64,000 nt of DNA from Symbiodinium natans (taxonomy: Eukaryota > Sar > Dinophyceae > Suessiales > Symbiodiniaceae), in contig CAJNDS010000472.1 of the NCBI GenBank assembly GCA_905221605.1, positions 62,001 through 126,000 on the forward strand. The letters are read 5' to 3'. Position numbers and translations under genes: made by a program. The notes under the pieces are model-generated. The model was not told the DNA's origin. It saw nothing but the letters and a program-made list of their open reading frames with translations, and did not search any database. How positions within the stretch are numbered: the stretch's first letter is position 1; every line of letters starts with the position of its first letter. Of the stretch, positions 7,521 through 15,239 are shown one piece after another.

Positions 7521-10500
7521 TAGCCCAGCCCGCCTTCAGGAAAGACGGCGCCTGGCTTCTGCCACTGCCCTAAAATCTTGGCTGCGTGCCCATACTCAAC
7601 AGGCAGGTAGCCGCGCAACCAATTTGCGCAACCCAAAAATTGCTGAATGTGAAGCTTCTCCCAGAGCGGGGGAAAGTCAATCACCGCCTGACAACGCTCT
7701 TCGTCTGGCGAACTCCCGTCCCGCCCAATGTTGTGTCCTAGGAGCTTACCTTTGGAGACACAAACTTCGGCCTTGCTGATTCCAAAGGAGAACCCAAACA
7801 AGATTGACTTGTCTAGGAAACCCTCTAAGGAAACGAGGTGGTCGAGGAGGTGCGGGCACGCCTTAGGGTGCCGGGCGCGCATATCTGCCGCGAGCTGCTC
7901 ATAATAATAGTCCGTTGGAGGCTCCTCGATCATCTTATCGATGTCCCAGCTCTCCACGATATGATAGCTCGGGCAGCGCGCCGTGTCGACCGCGTCTGCT
8001 GGGCGCACAGCGTCACTTGCGCCTCTTCCAGCCGTGGCCGATCCCTCACGCCAGCCAGCCCAGCGCGGACCCTTGCGCGTCCTAAAGACCGCGAGGCGTT
8101 CGGTGACGGGAACCTCATCGCTGCACGCAACGCTTTCCGCCACACGCAAATCCCTCGTGTCCCAAAGACGCCACGCCTCACCTGCGCGCTGAAGCAAGCA
8201 CGTTTCGTAAGGCGCCTTCTCGACCGCCACGGTCCCAAGGTCCTTCTGCGCAGGGCGCCTACCCCACACAGACGCGTAACCACCTGGCGCCTCCCACCAG
8301 CTGTCGACGCTTGGAAGGTGGTCCAAGCAAGTAAGCACTCCAGGCTCCTCAACAGGGCGCCCAACCGGGCCGCTCCCGCCCCACACCGAAGCGAGAACAG
8401 TCACCGCAGCAAGGACCGATAGCACACCGATCCTGGCGCCGGTACGCAGCCGCCCAAAGGACCGCGCACACGAGGAACAACCTTGGAAGCTTCTTGCCGC
8501 GGCCCTGGACGCGGACCCGCAAGCAAAGCACGGGTCATGGTCAACCGAAGCAACGGCGACCCCACAATCCGCACATGCCTGCGGAGACGGCTCTGACTCG
8601 AACACCGTCTCAATCGCGCCACAACCACAAGCCGCAGTGCTGACGAGGCCGGAACGCACTTCCGCAACAACCTCGCCCGGCTGGAGAGAGTGATCGCACT
8701 CTTGGGCTGCAAGCAAAACAAACCCTTTACCCTCTCCTGTGGGCCAGAGACCTGGCACAGCCTCAACCCCACACTCTACCGGAAGCACAACTTCGGACAG
8801 GGATCCCTCTGCGGAGACTCCTGCCTCCCGCACGACTGGCACCAGCACCCCATCACCTGGCGAGAGCTCGAGCGGCTCTTCCCCGTCATAGCGGAGAAGC
8901 TCGCGACTTCCGCCCCCAGGCTCGGTGCATGACGCGTCGTCCAGGCTTGACAACCGCGCTTCAAAGGCATAGGCCCTGTCCTTCCGAGTCCTGCTGTGAT
9001 CCTCACACCTGGGCATCCTGATTCCCAGCGTGTCGAGGACGTGAAAGTCGGGACCCGGCCTGAATCCCAGGCCCATCCTTCCGGCGCAGTCTAGCGCTCT
9101 GCCGCCGAGGATAAGTCCGTGCCAATCGGACGTCCCCCTGGCTGCGATTTTGCATCGCACGAAAATTTCGGTGTTGGGGCGACAGTCGTCCGCCGTCCTG
9201 CCTTCCAGCAGCGTGACGCGCAAGACTGCTGCCCCTTTCAGAGGAACGGGGGCTCCCGAAGCGATTCCATGCACGTATTCGGGGTGGACCCACTTTTCGA
9301 GTCTCACGACCGGGAAGCCGGGATCCTCAGTGCCGATCCCCAGCTCTGCAGCCCGGTTCATCATGCCCACCACGAGTTCCTCGGTCACGTGGTTTGCGCC
9401 GGCGCAACCGTCGAGCATGCACTCGACCTTACGGTCGAGGACCTGGACTACCGTCCTGTACTGGTAGCCTCCTGGCTCGTTGTCCGCCAGGTTCCACCAG
9501 TCCTTCGGCAGATCGTCCAGGGTGGCGAACTTGTCCCGCCCGCCCTTGCTCAACGGAAGCGCGTGCTGCTGCACCGCGGCGCGTCCTGCGGCTCCTGAGA
9601 CGCCTGCCTGGACGCCTGAGCTGCCTATCTGGACACTGAACGCGGCGAAGGGGTTAGACATGGAAGCACCGGAGGGCGGGGCCCAGTTGGCAGGCAAGGC
9701 CGGCGTCCCTCCTGAGGTCGTCAGGTTGTGGACCATGTCGCAGCTGGCTCCTTTCTTGCACGACCCATTCTTGGAGAAAAAGGGGCAAACAGTGCCTGGT
9801 GGCTTTGCCGCGCCTTTGGCCGCAGCCTTAGGCTTTGCGTTGGCCTTTGCCTTGCCACCTCCCTTCCCCTTGCCCTTACCTTTCGCAGTGGCAAAGGTTT
9901 GGTCACCCTTCTTGGCCGCGAGAGCCTTTCTGCGAAGCTCCTTGTCGTGGCTGTACGGGCAGGCATCCCCTTTCGGGCAATTCCCGTGGTCGCGAAAGTG
10001 GAAGCAGATCTTCTTGTCCGCTCCTTTGCCAGCTCCCTTCGACGCAGCGGCAAACGTCTGGTCCGCGCCAGCTTTGGCCGCGGCAGCTGCTCCTTTCGCA
10101 GCAGCCTTCGCAGCGGCCTTGAGGCTCTTAATCTCCTTCTGAGCCTCGGCTAGCGCGACCGACGGGTCCGCGCTCGGAGAGCCGGTCGCTGAGTACACAG
10201 AGTGGGAAACAGCCCTGTGAGCTGCTTCCCTCTGCTCGTACTCCAGGACGACCTTGTGGCTCTCCTCCCAAGTCTGCGGCCCTCGCAGCCCGCCATCCTT
10301 GGGATCGCCGGGCCACAACCGCTTGTCGTTCCGTATCTCCTTTTGGAGACACGGGGGCATCTTGCGGAGGTACGAGAGATACAACTCTCGTGGGGTCTTC
10401 CCAAGACCCACCGCCTCAAGGTCCGCGATCGATGCCTCAAACAAAGGCTCGAATTGGTGGCCTGTGAGCTTACCCTTAGCGAGGGAGGCATGCTCACCAT

Positions 10501-11233
10501 CCACGCGGACTTCTCTTTCCTCCCGCGATTCCCCGAACATCAAGTGCTTGTTCTTGATGCGGTCGTACACCGCCTGTGGGTCGGAGAGAACCTCTCCCGA
10601 CTTCCACGCTGCGCGGTACGCGTTCGTGTACGTCTTCATGCGCGAGCCGCGGCAGCGCCCGCGTAGCGCTAGCAGCTTTTCGCGCGCACTCATACCGCGA
10701 CAGTTGTTGGCCAGCGCGCAGACGTCCTCGAACTCCTCGTAGAACAAGACAACATCTCGCGCGTCCGACTTATCGTCGGTCAGCGTCGGCCACGTGAGGT
10801 CAGTTTTGACCGTAGTTATGGAGCTTTGCCCGCCCCTCTGCGCTAACGCTTCTTTCAGCGCTTCAGTTTGGGCGGCGAGTGCGGCGGCGAAATCGCCCGC
10901 CGGGTTTTGGGACCCGGTCTGCGAACCTCCGCCGTCTGAACCTCGCTTCAGGGCTTCTATCTCCATCTCCAGCGCCGCAAGCTTTGCGCGCAAAGGGGAA
11001 TCGCCGTCCGTCGCGCCCAGGTCACGGGCCGCGGAAGGACCACCTGCAACCTCGGCAGTGTGCAAACCTCCACGGTCCAAACCTACCCCCAACCCACTTG
11101 CAGTCGCAGGCTGTGGGAGCCCTGGGGAACGCGGCCCCACGGCTTCAACTGGCACATCGGACGGGGAGCTCCAAACCTTCTCTTGGCTCGAGCTTTCTTT
11201 TCCCCCAACGCGAGGATAAGCTCCCCGATGCAT
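7520..11233 (-). CDS. Gag-like / CCCH zinc fingers / protease-like / RT thumb polyprotein
   Basis: The 1237-codon ORF starts at an ATG at 11233, inside the preceding Gag ORF and in the -1 frame. Residues ~130-370 are helical and Gag-like. Two CCCH zinc fingers with C-x8-C-x5-C-x3-H spacing lie at ~410-430 and ~480-500, separated by Ala/Lys/Gly-rich linkers; they probably bind RNA in place of the retroviral zinc knuckle. A protease-like segment has MLDGCAGANH (~604) and LILGGRALD (~707), with DGC in place of the usual DTG/DSG. Residues ~1142-1230 are an unmistakable Ty3 RT thumb/connection (GKLLGHNIGRDG..., QQFLGCANWLRGYLP). No RT palm precedes it in this ORF. It stops at TAATG, directly coupled to the next ORF. 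Confidence 0.88.
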   Translation of the reverse strand: MHRGAYPRVGGKESSSQEKVWSSPSDVPVEAVGPRSPGLPQPATASGLGVGLDRGGLHTAEVAGGPSAARDLGATDGDSPLRAKLAALEMEIEALKRGSDGGGSQTGSQNPAGDFAAALAAQTEALKEALAQRGGQSSITTVKTDLTWPTLTDDKSDARDVVLFYEEFEDVCALANNCRGMSAREKLLALRGRCRGSRMKTYTNAYRAAWKSGEVLSDPQAVYDRIKNKHLMFGESREEREVRVDGEHASLAKGKLTGHQFEPLFEASIADLEAVGLGKTPRELYLSYLRKMPPCLQKEIRNDKRLWPGDPKDGGLRGPQTWEESHKVVLEYEQREAAHRAVSHSVYSATGSPSADPSVALAEAQKEIKSLKAAAKAAAKGAAAAAKAGADQTFAAASKGAGKGADKKICFHFRDHGNCPKGDACPYSHDKELRRKALAAKKGDQTFATAKGKGKGKGGGKAKANAKPKAAAKGAAKPPGTVCPFFSKNGSCKKGASCDMVHNLTTSGGTPALPANWAPPSGASMSNPFAAFSVQIGSSGVQAGVSGAAGRAAVQQHALPLSKGGRDKFATLDDLPKDWWNLADNEPGGYQYRTVVQVLDRKVECMLDGCAGANHVTEELVVGMMNRAAELGIGTEDPGFPVVRLEKWVHPEYVHGIASGAPVPLKGAAVLRVTLLEGRTADDCRPNTEIFVRCKIAARGTSDWHGLILGGRALDCAGRMGLGFRPGPDFHVLDTLGIRMPRCEDHSRTRKDRAYAFEARLSSLDDASCTEPGGGSRELLRYDGEEPLELSPGDGVLVPVVREAGVSAEGSLSEVVLPVECGVEAVPGLWPTGEGKGFVLLAAQECDHSLQPGEVVAEVRSGLVSTAACGCGAIETVFESEPSPQACADCGVAVASVDHDPCFACGSASRAAARSFQGCSSCARSFGRLRTGARIGVLSVLAAVTVLASVWGGSGPVGRPVEEPGVLTCLDHLPSVDSWWEAPGGYASVWGRRPAQKDLGTVAVEKAPYETCLLQRAGEAWRLWDTRDLRVAESVACSDEVPVTERLAVFRTRKGPRWAGWREGSATAGRGASDAVRPADAVDTARCPSYHIVESWDIDKMIEEPPTDYYYEQLAADMRARHPKACPHLLDHLVSLEGFLDKSILFGFSFGISKAEVCVSKGKLLGHNIGRDGSSPDEERCQAVIDFPPLWEKLHIQQFLGCANWLRGYLPVEYGHAAKILGQWQKPGAVFPEGGLG

Positions 11234-11979
11234 TGGATTTCACGCTGAATCTCCTCTGCGTCTTCGGGGTCCTCGCCACCGCGCAAAGCCGCGACCGAGA
11301 ATCTGGTCCGCAGCCGACGGACCATCTTTGTCGGATGCCAGTCCCCGCCTATCTTGGAGAACTCATCCGCAAGGAGGGTGGCTTTGGTGCTTAAGGCGTC
11401 AAGGTCACGGGAGCTCACCGTGACTCCATGCGCTTTCAGCGCGAGGACAATCCGCGAAACGCGCGTCAAGTAGTCCGCGACCGGTTCTTGGTCTGGACGG
11501 AAAATCGCGCGCAGCTCCGCCTGCAAGCCCTCTGCGGTGCCTGGCACCGAACCTGCTGTCGACGGCGGACCGGACGGCCCCGCCGGGCGGGACCCTGGTG
11601 CCGTAGCAGGGACATAGGCAGCACCGGTAGGGACCATGGCCAGCTCCCTAGCCGCGGCGCTGACGTCCACCCGCGGCGGACTGTCGCCTCCAGCGCCCGA
11701 GGCCTCAGGGACTAGCTCGGAGTCCTCTTCTTCTTCCTCCTCATCCTCGTCCTCGTCTTCGGCGTCATGGAGGAACTTCATGACTTTCCGCCAGAGAGCC
11801 GCCTCTTGCTCTGGCGTAGTGCTGACCCCATCCCGCTTGGACAACGGACGGCTGCCAGTCTCCCTACGCCACTTAAGCCAAGCGACGTAGCTCATCCGCT
11901 CGGGATAGGGAACGTCTCCACCCTCGATAGCTTCGAGGAGGGTGACGCCCTCAGCCTGACCTGCAACCTCTGCGGACAT
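11083..11979 (-). CDS. N-terminal Gag-like ORF of the retroelement
   Basis: The 298-residue ORF starts with ATG at 11979. An acidic Asp/Glu run (about residues 72-88) comes from a GAG/GAC-rich stretch, followed by a Pro/Ala-rich linker and a predicted helical C-terminal part ending in basic KKARAKRRFG. It overlaps the following ORF by 151 bp, which is read one base back, so a -1 frameshift near 11150 would fuse them. The last ~25 residues, after the likely shift, look like off-frame sequence. I recognise no named domain; the Gag role is inferred from its position upstream of the CCCH/protease ORF. Confidence 0.7.
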   Translation of the reverse strand: MSAEVAGQAEGVTLLEAIEGGDVPYPERMSYVAWLKWRRETGSRPLSKRDGVSTTPEQEAALWRKVMKFLHDAEDEDEDEEEEEEDSELVPEASGAGGDSPPRVDVSAAARELAMVPTGAAYVPATAPGSRPAGPSGPPSTAGSVPGTAEGLQAELRAIFRPDQEPVADYLTRVSRIVLALKAHGVTVSSRDLDALSTKATLLADEFSKIGGDWHPTKMVRRLRTRFSVAALRGGEDPEDAEEIQREIQCIGELILALGEKKARAKRRFGAPRPMCQLKPWGRVPQGSHSLRLQVGWG

Positions 11980-12001
11980 TGCCGCAACACAAGGCGAAAA
12001 G

Positions 12002-12080
12002 CCGCGCCTTGGTTAGCAGGCCGCAGGCGTGGCACGCGAAGCGCCGCGCCTTGGTTAACAGGCCGCAAGCGTGGCACACA
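12002..12080. repeat. Two tandem 40-bp units in the element's leader
   Basis: Two near-identical copies of a 40-bp unit (core GCGCCTTGGTTAACAGGCCG, one copy reading TTAGCA) lie just upstream of the first Gag ATG. They belong to the untranslated leader between the DinoSL-like remnant and the ORF start. Confidence 0.75.
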
Positions 12081-12316
12081 GTCCACGCGTCCAGGTCACG
12101 GACCGCGACAGACAAGCAAAGCAATGCTTGCCCACTCGGGCCGTAGGCACAAGAGCTGTACGTTTCCCAGAACAGCCCCCAATTGTGAAGTCGACCAGCA
12201 CTGGACTTGCACTAAGCCAATGCAATCACAGCCCGGTCACGCTGTTTTACGACTTCGCGAGTTCAAGCACTTGTGCAGCTACGCCTGAGTGCGTCCGGAA
12301 AGGCACAAGCTCGGTA

Positions 12317-12329
12317 CTTGAGCCAAAAT
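12317..12329 (-). other. Truncated dinoflagellate spliced-leader (DinoSL) remnant
   Basis: Read on the minus strand this is ATTTTGGCTCAAG, identical to the last 13 nt of the 22-nt DinoSL (known to end CCATTTTGGCTCAAG). The bases before it, GCCAAT, would continue the match as GCC with a 3-nt insertion. It lies about 340 nt upstream of the first Gag ATG in the correct orientation. Spliced-leader relics are known in dinoflagellate genes that went through an mRNA intermediate, so this may mark the 5' end of a trans-spliced, reverse-transcribed element RNA. Confidence 0.55.
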
Positions 12330-12532
12330 ATTGGCATTGTAACGAATTGCAAAACTACACATGCAAAGAAAACTACAGTACTGGTTCTGGCAGCTCGGCA
12401 CATGCAACGTGCGCGCTTAGACCTGCTCACAATATACATATACACACATATACATATGCATATATATATATACATATATAAATACATATATAAGTACATG
12501 TACATGTGTATGTATGTACCTATATGTATATG

Positions 12533-12565
<33 letters not shown>

Positions 12566-13431
12566 GTATACATTGTGTTGGGATGTCTTTGGCCTGTTTG
12601 CTAATCTTTGGCCCCATTTCATAAACTCACCCTACTTATTAAAACCGCCGGCCGCCGCCAAGAAAACGGATCCCTGAAAACCCTTTGCTTTGCGCCCTTT
12701 TCCGGGAGTTCAGCTGGTTTAGGGTCAGTACGGTTTAGGGTTTAGGGTAAGCTCTTGACTGTACTTGGACCTGATTTCACAAAAAAAATGTAGTTTCAGC
12801 AGCTCTCAGGCTCTGGAGGTGGCATTGGGACCCTATTACTTGAACGATTTGGCTCCAGGCACAAAGCTCTTAATTTCAGGCTGTCTCAACAGCTGGCCTA
12901 AGCTTGTCAAAACTTCGAAAGGGCCCGCCCTAAACCCTGTTAAGGGTTGTGGTTGCAGGCGCCGGGCCGTTTCAGAGCTTGGTGGGTTTTGTGATGATGG
13001 GGTGGGCTTTGCTATGAATTACCCAGCGTGTCAACACGGTTCCAACGTGCAGAGTAAGAGGGATTAGCTTGTCCTCCGGTTCAGCGGTGTTTCGGGTCGC
13101 TGCTAGATGGGGCTTCCAGATGTTGTCTTCACGGTTTGGGTCGATGTCGCGCGCGTGCCGGGACGGGGTCTTCTTCAGGGTTCATGACATGTGGTTCTCA
13201 CTGGCGGACACTTGAAGTGCTCTCAACGTCATCTTGGCGTGGTCGCTGTTTGGGGTCTACGCCGGCAACATTTGTACTTTATTTGACATTAGTTACATAA
13301 TTATACCAGCAGTCATCAGAGCAGTAATGGCTGCAGTAGTGGCAGCAATAGTAGACGCACGAATAGCAGCACCAATGGCAGCATAGCAACAGAATAGCAT
13401 GAGCGAGCGCACGCAGCAGCAGAAAAAGCAG
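12330..13431. other. Intergenic: TA-rich microsatellite and short telomere-like repeats
   Basis: 12430-12575 is an ATAC/ATAT microsatellite. At 12727-12752 there are three TTTAGGG-type units (GGTTTAGGGTTTAGGGTA). The rest, to 13431, shows no coding frame I can support. Confidence 0.7.
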
Positions 13432-14154
13432 CTATATCAAGCTTAGGCGCCGGAGGATCTCCTCAGCTAGCATCCCGAAATCAGCAGCTTTCGACCTCCA
13501 AAACCTGCGAACTGAAGAACCTGGCTTCACCTTGGACGCTTCTTTGCCAGATGGGGTGACCATTGCTGAAGCTTCTGCACCTGTCATTGCTCCACCAACA
13601 CGGTCCGGCCGTGCATGGATGAAAGCAGCGCAGTGGCAGCGGACTCTGAGTCCTGCTGCTGCACCTTGATCCTGGAGCAACTGAAACTCAGAGCACTGTG
13701 CCCCTGCCGGGCAAAGTTTGCATGGGTGAGAGAAGTGCTCGCTGTGACGTAAGGCCCTCTCGTCTGCAGCCCCTGCTCGCAAAAGAGCAAACACTTGGCA
13801 CTCTGCGCCATAAGGGCAAATGCGTACACCGTGCTCAAATGCTTGGAGCAAAAGCACCGCAGCAGGATTGTGCTTCATGGCCACCTGCAAGGGTCTGTCA
13901 CCATCCGGATTCTTTTGAAAGAAAGGACCCACTCCTGCCACATGTGCGATCTCTTCGATAAGCTCTGCAGCTCCATTGCCAGGCTTCAACAGGAGAGCTG
14001 CTTGGTGTAAAGCCGACCATCGTTTCGATGGCTGCCGGTTAAGAAGACTTGGGTCGTCAATAAGCATCTCCAAAGCGTTTTCGAACCTGCCAGCTTTCGC
14101 ATGATCAAGGAAAGCGTGGGCTTCGGAATCTACAACTGAAGCGCACGCACCCAT
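13432..14154 (-). CDS. Ankyrin-like, Cys/His-rich small protein
   Basis: The ORF is read from the ATG at 14154 (MGACASVVDS..., 240 residues). An in-frame upstream start exists, but this ATG gives a classic N-myristoylation/palmitoylation signal (MGxCxS), so I prefer it. About residues 15-110 resemble two degenerate ankyrin repeats (WSALHQAALL; DGDRPLQVAMKHNPAAVLLL). Residues ~115-190 hold two Cys/His clusters (CPYGAECQVF...HFSHPC and CPAGAQCSEF...CHCAAFIH) that resemble CCCH-like fingers. The C-terminus is basic. No intron is needed. A membrane-tethered scaffold is a guess; the actual function is unknown. Confidence 0.65.
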   Translation of the reverse strand: MGACASVVDSEAHAFLDHAKAGRFENALEMLIDDPSLLNRQPSKRWSALHQAALLLKPGNGAAELIEEIAHVAGVGPFFQKNPDGDRPLQVAMKHNPAAVLLLQAFEHGVRICPYGAECQVFALLRAGAADERALRHSEHFSHPCKLCPAGAQCSEFQLLQDQGAAAGLRVRCHCAAFIHARPDRVGGAMTGAEASAMVTPSGKEASKVKPGSSVRRFWRSKAADFGMLAEEILRRLSLI

Positions 14155-14296
14155 GGATGCGGGGGTCTCTCTACTCCAAAGAAGCGTCGGACTCCGTTGG
14201 ACTAGGGGCTGCCAAAGGCTCAAAAATTGAGCATCTGCGAGCCGAGCTGGGCCGTCAGCAAACCGACCCATCTATGTGGTAATCCTCAATCCCGAA

Positions 14297-14371
14297 TCCC
14301 CAGACCCTTAAACCCTTGACCCTTAAACCCTTAAACTAAAAACCCTAAACCCAAAACCCTTAAACCCTAAT
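14297..14371. repeat. Degenerate telomere-like repeats
   Basis: About ten imperfect CCCTTAAA/CCCTAAAA units lie immediately upstream of the 13.4-14.2 kb gene. They look like an interstitial telomeric relic. Confidence 0.7.
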
Positions 14372-15239
14372 GGTTGATGCTTTCGGGATCCCCTATATAG
14401 ACCCTTAAATCATAGGAGAGCCCTAATATGGCCTTGAGCCCGCAGGTCCGCTGATGAGCTGAGGCTGCTGCCATGAAGAGGGATGATTCGACGAATGACC
14501 TTGCAAGTGGTTCGCAAGCACATGTTGTGAGTTTGTGAGTAAAGCAAGTGCACAGCTGCACAACCGAATCGGTAGCAACACAACAACACAGATTAAGCAT
14601 CCAGCCTCTTCGGCGTCCTGCAAGGCCTGTGCTCATGACGCGTGTTCAAAAAACTTCTGAACAGTCGAGTGTCAGAGAAGCGGAAGGAGTTGATTGGTGG
14701 AACGAGTCAGTGTCGCCCTGAGCAACTTTAGCCAACAAGGCTCAAAAAGTGCTCCGAACCAGGCACCTCTGAAACCTGCTTCCTTTCTGGTTTAGGGTGG
14801 GCTTGGCCAGGGAGACTCTTGGTTGCTTGCCTGTCGGCTTGCTGGCTCGCTGGTCACTGGGCAAGATGTTCGCTTGCTTACCCACTGACTTTGGTGTACG
14901 GGAGAAGCCAGAAAACACACACGCACGTGCACACTCCCGGAAAACGCACGGCAGGCATGGGAGGTGAAAACCATGGTAACTGGTTTTGTGTTGATCAGTG
15001 CAGATGCCCCGAACGGAGCTTTCCAGGAGCATACCCTGCACTTGCAGGCTCTTGCAGGTGTGCGCAGGTCGGTGACCAGGACCCTCCCAGCCCTCCTTCC
15101 GCCATGGTGTGCTAAGATGGCGCTCACACGCAGCATCTCGCAGCCACACATAGAACTCGGAGAAACGAAAAACAACACACACACACACACACACCTTAGA
15201 AGACTCGCAAGGTCGAGCTTGACACAAAGCTCCAAGCGG
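14372..15239. other. Intergenic, no supported gene; (CA)n at 15173-15194 lies just inside the helicase locus
   Basis: I see no family match in either strand. The last helicase exons may extend into this region, because the C-terminal winged-helix part of MCM5 was not fully located. A short CA microsatellite (15173-15194) separates candidate blocks. Confidence 0.45.

Larger units (their letters stand above)
1..12329 (-). mobile_element. Ty3/Gypsy-like retroelement with rearranged domain order, cut by window start
   Basis: A chain of long, GC-rich minus-strand frames covers this stretch: Gag-like ORF (11979-11083), Gag/CCCH/protease/RT-thumb ORF (11233-7520), RNase H/integrase ORF (7520-2427), RT fingers-palm frame (2488-1790), KptA-like ORF (1155-316) and an acidic frame (401-1). 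The integrase has an exact D-x35-E spacing and the RT has YVDD, so the retroelement identity is secure. The order differs from canonical Ty3 (PR-RT-RH-IN) because RT palm lies after integrase while RT thumb lies before RNase H. I could not find LTRs: the 3' end lies outside the window and the 5' leader has no second copy here. Several frame changes suggest either programmed frameshifting or decay. The right limit is set at a DinoSL-like remnant, which is an inference. Confidence 0.85.

Noticed and set aside
3334-9598. Plus-strand frames of 100-200 codons across the first retroelement
   Set aside because: They are shadows of the GC-rich minus-strand ORFs, which carry catalytic motifs; the plus-strand translations are low-complexity Ala/Arg/Ser/Pro.
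1-12329. Search for LTRs of the first element
   Set aside because: No repeat shared between its leader (12.0-12.3 kb) and the visible 3' side was found; the 3' end is outside the window, so nothing can be claimed.
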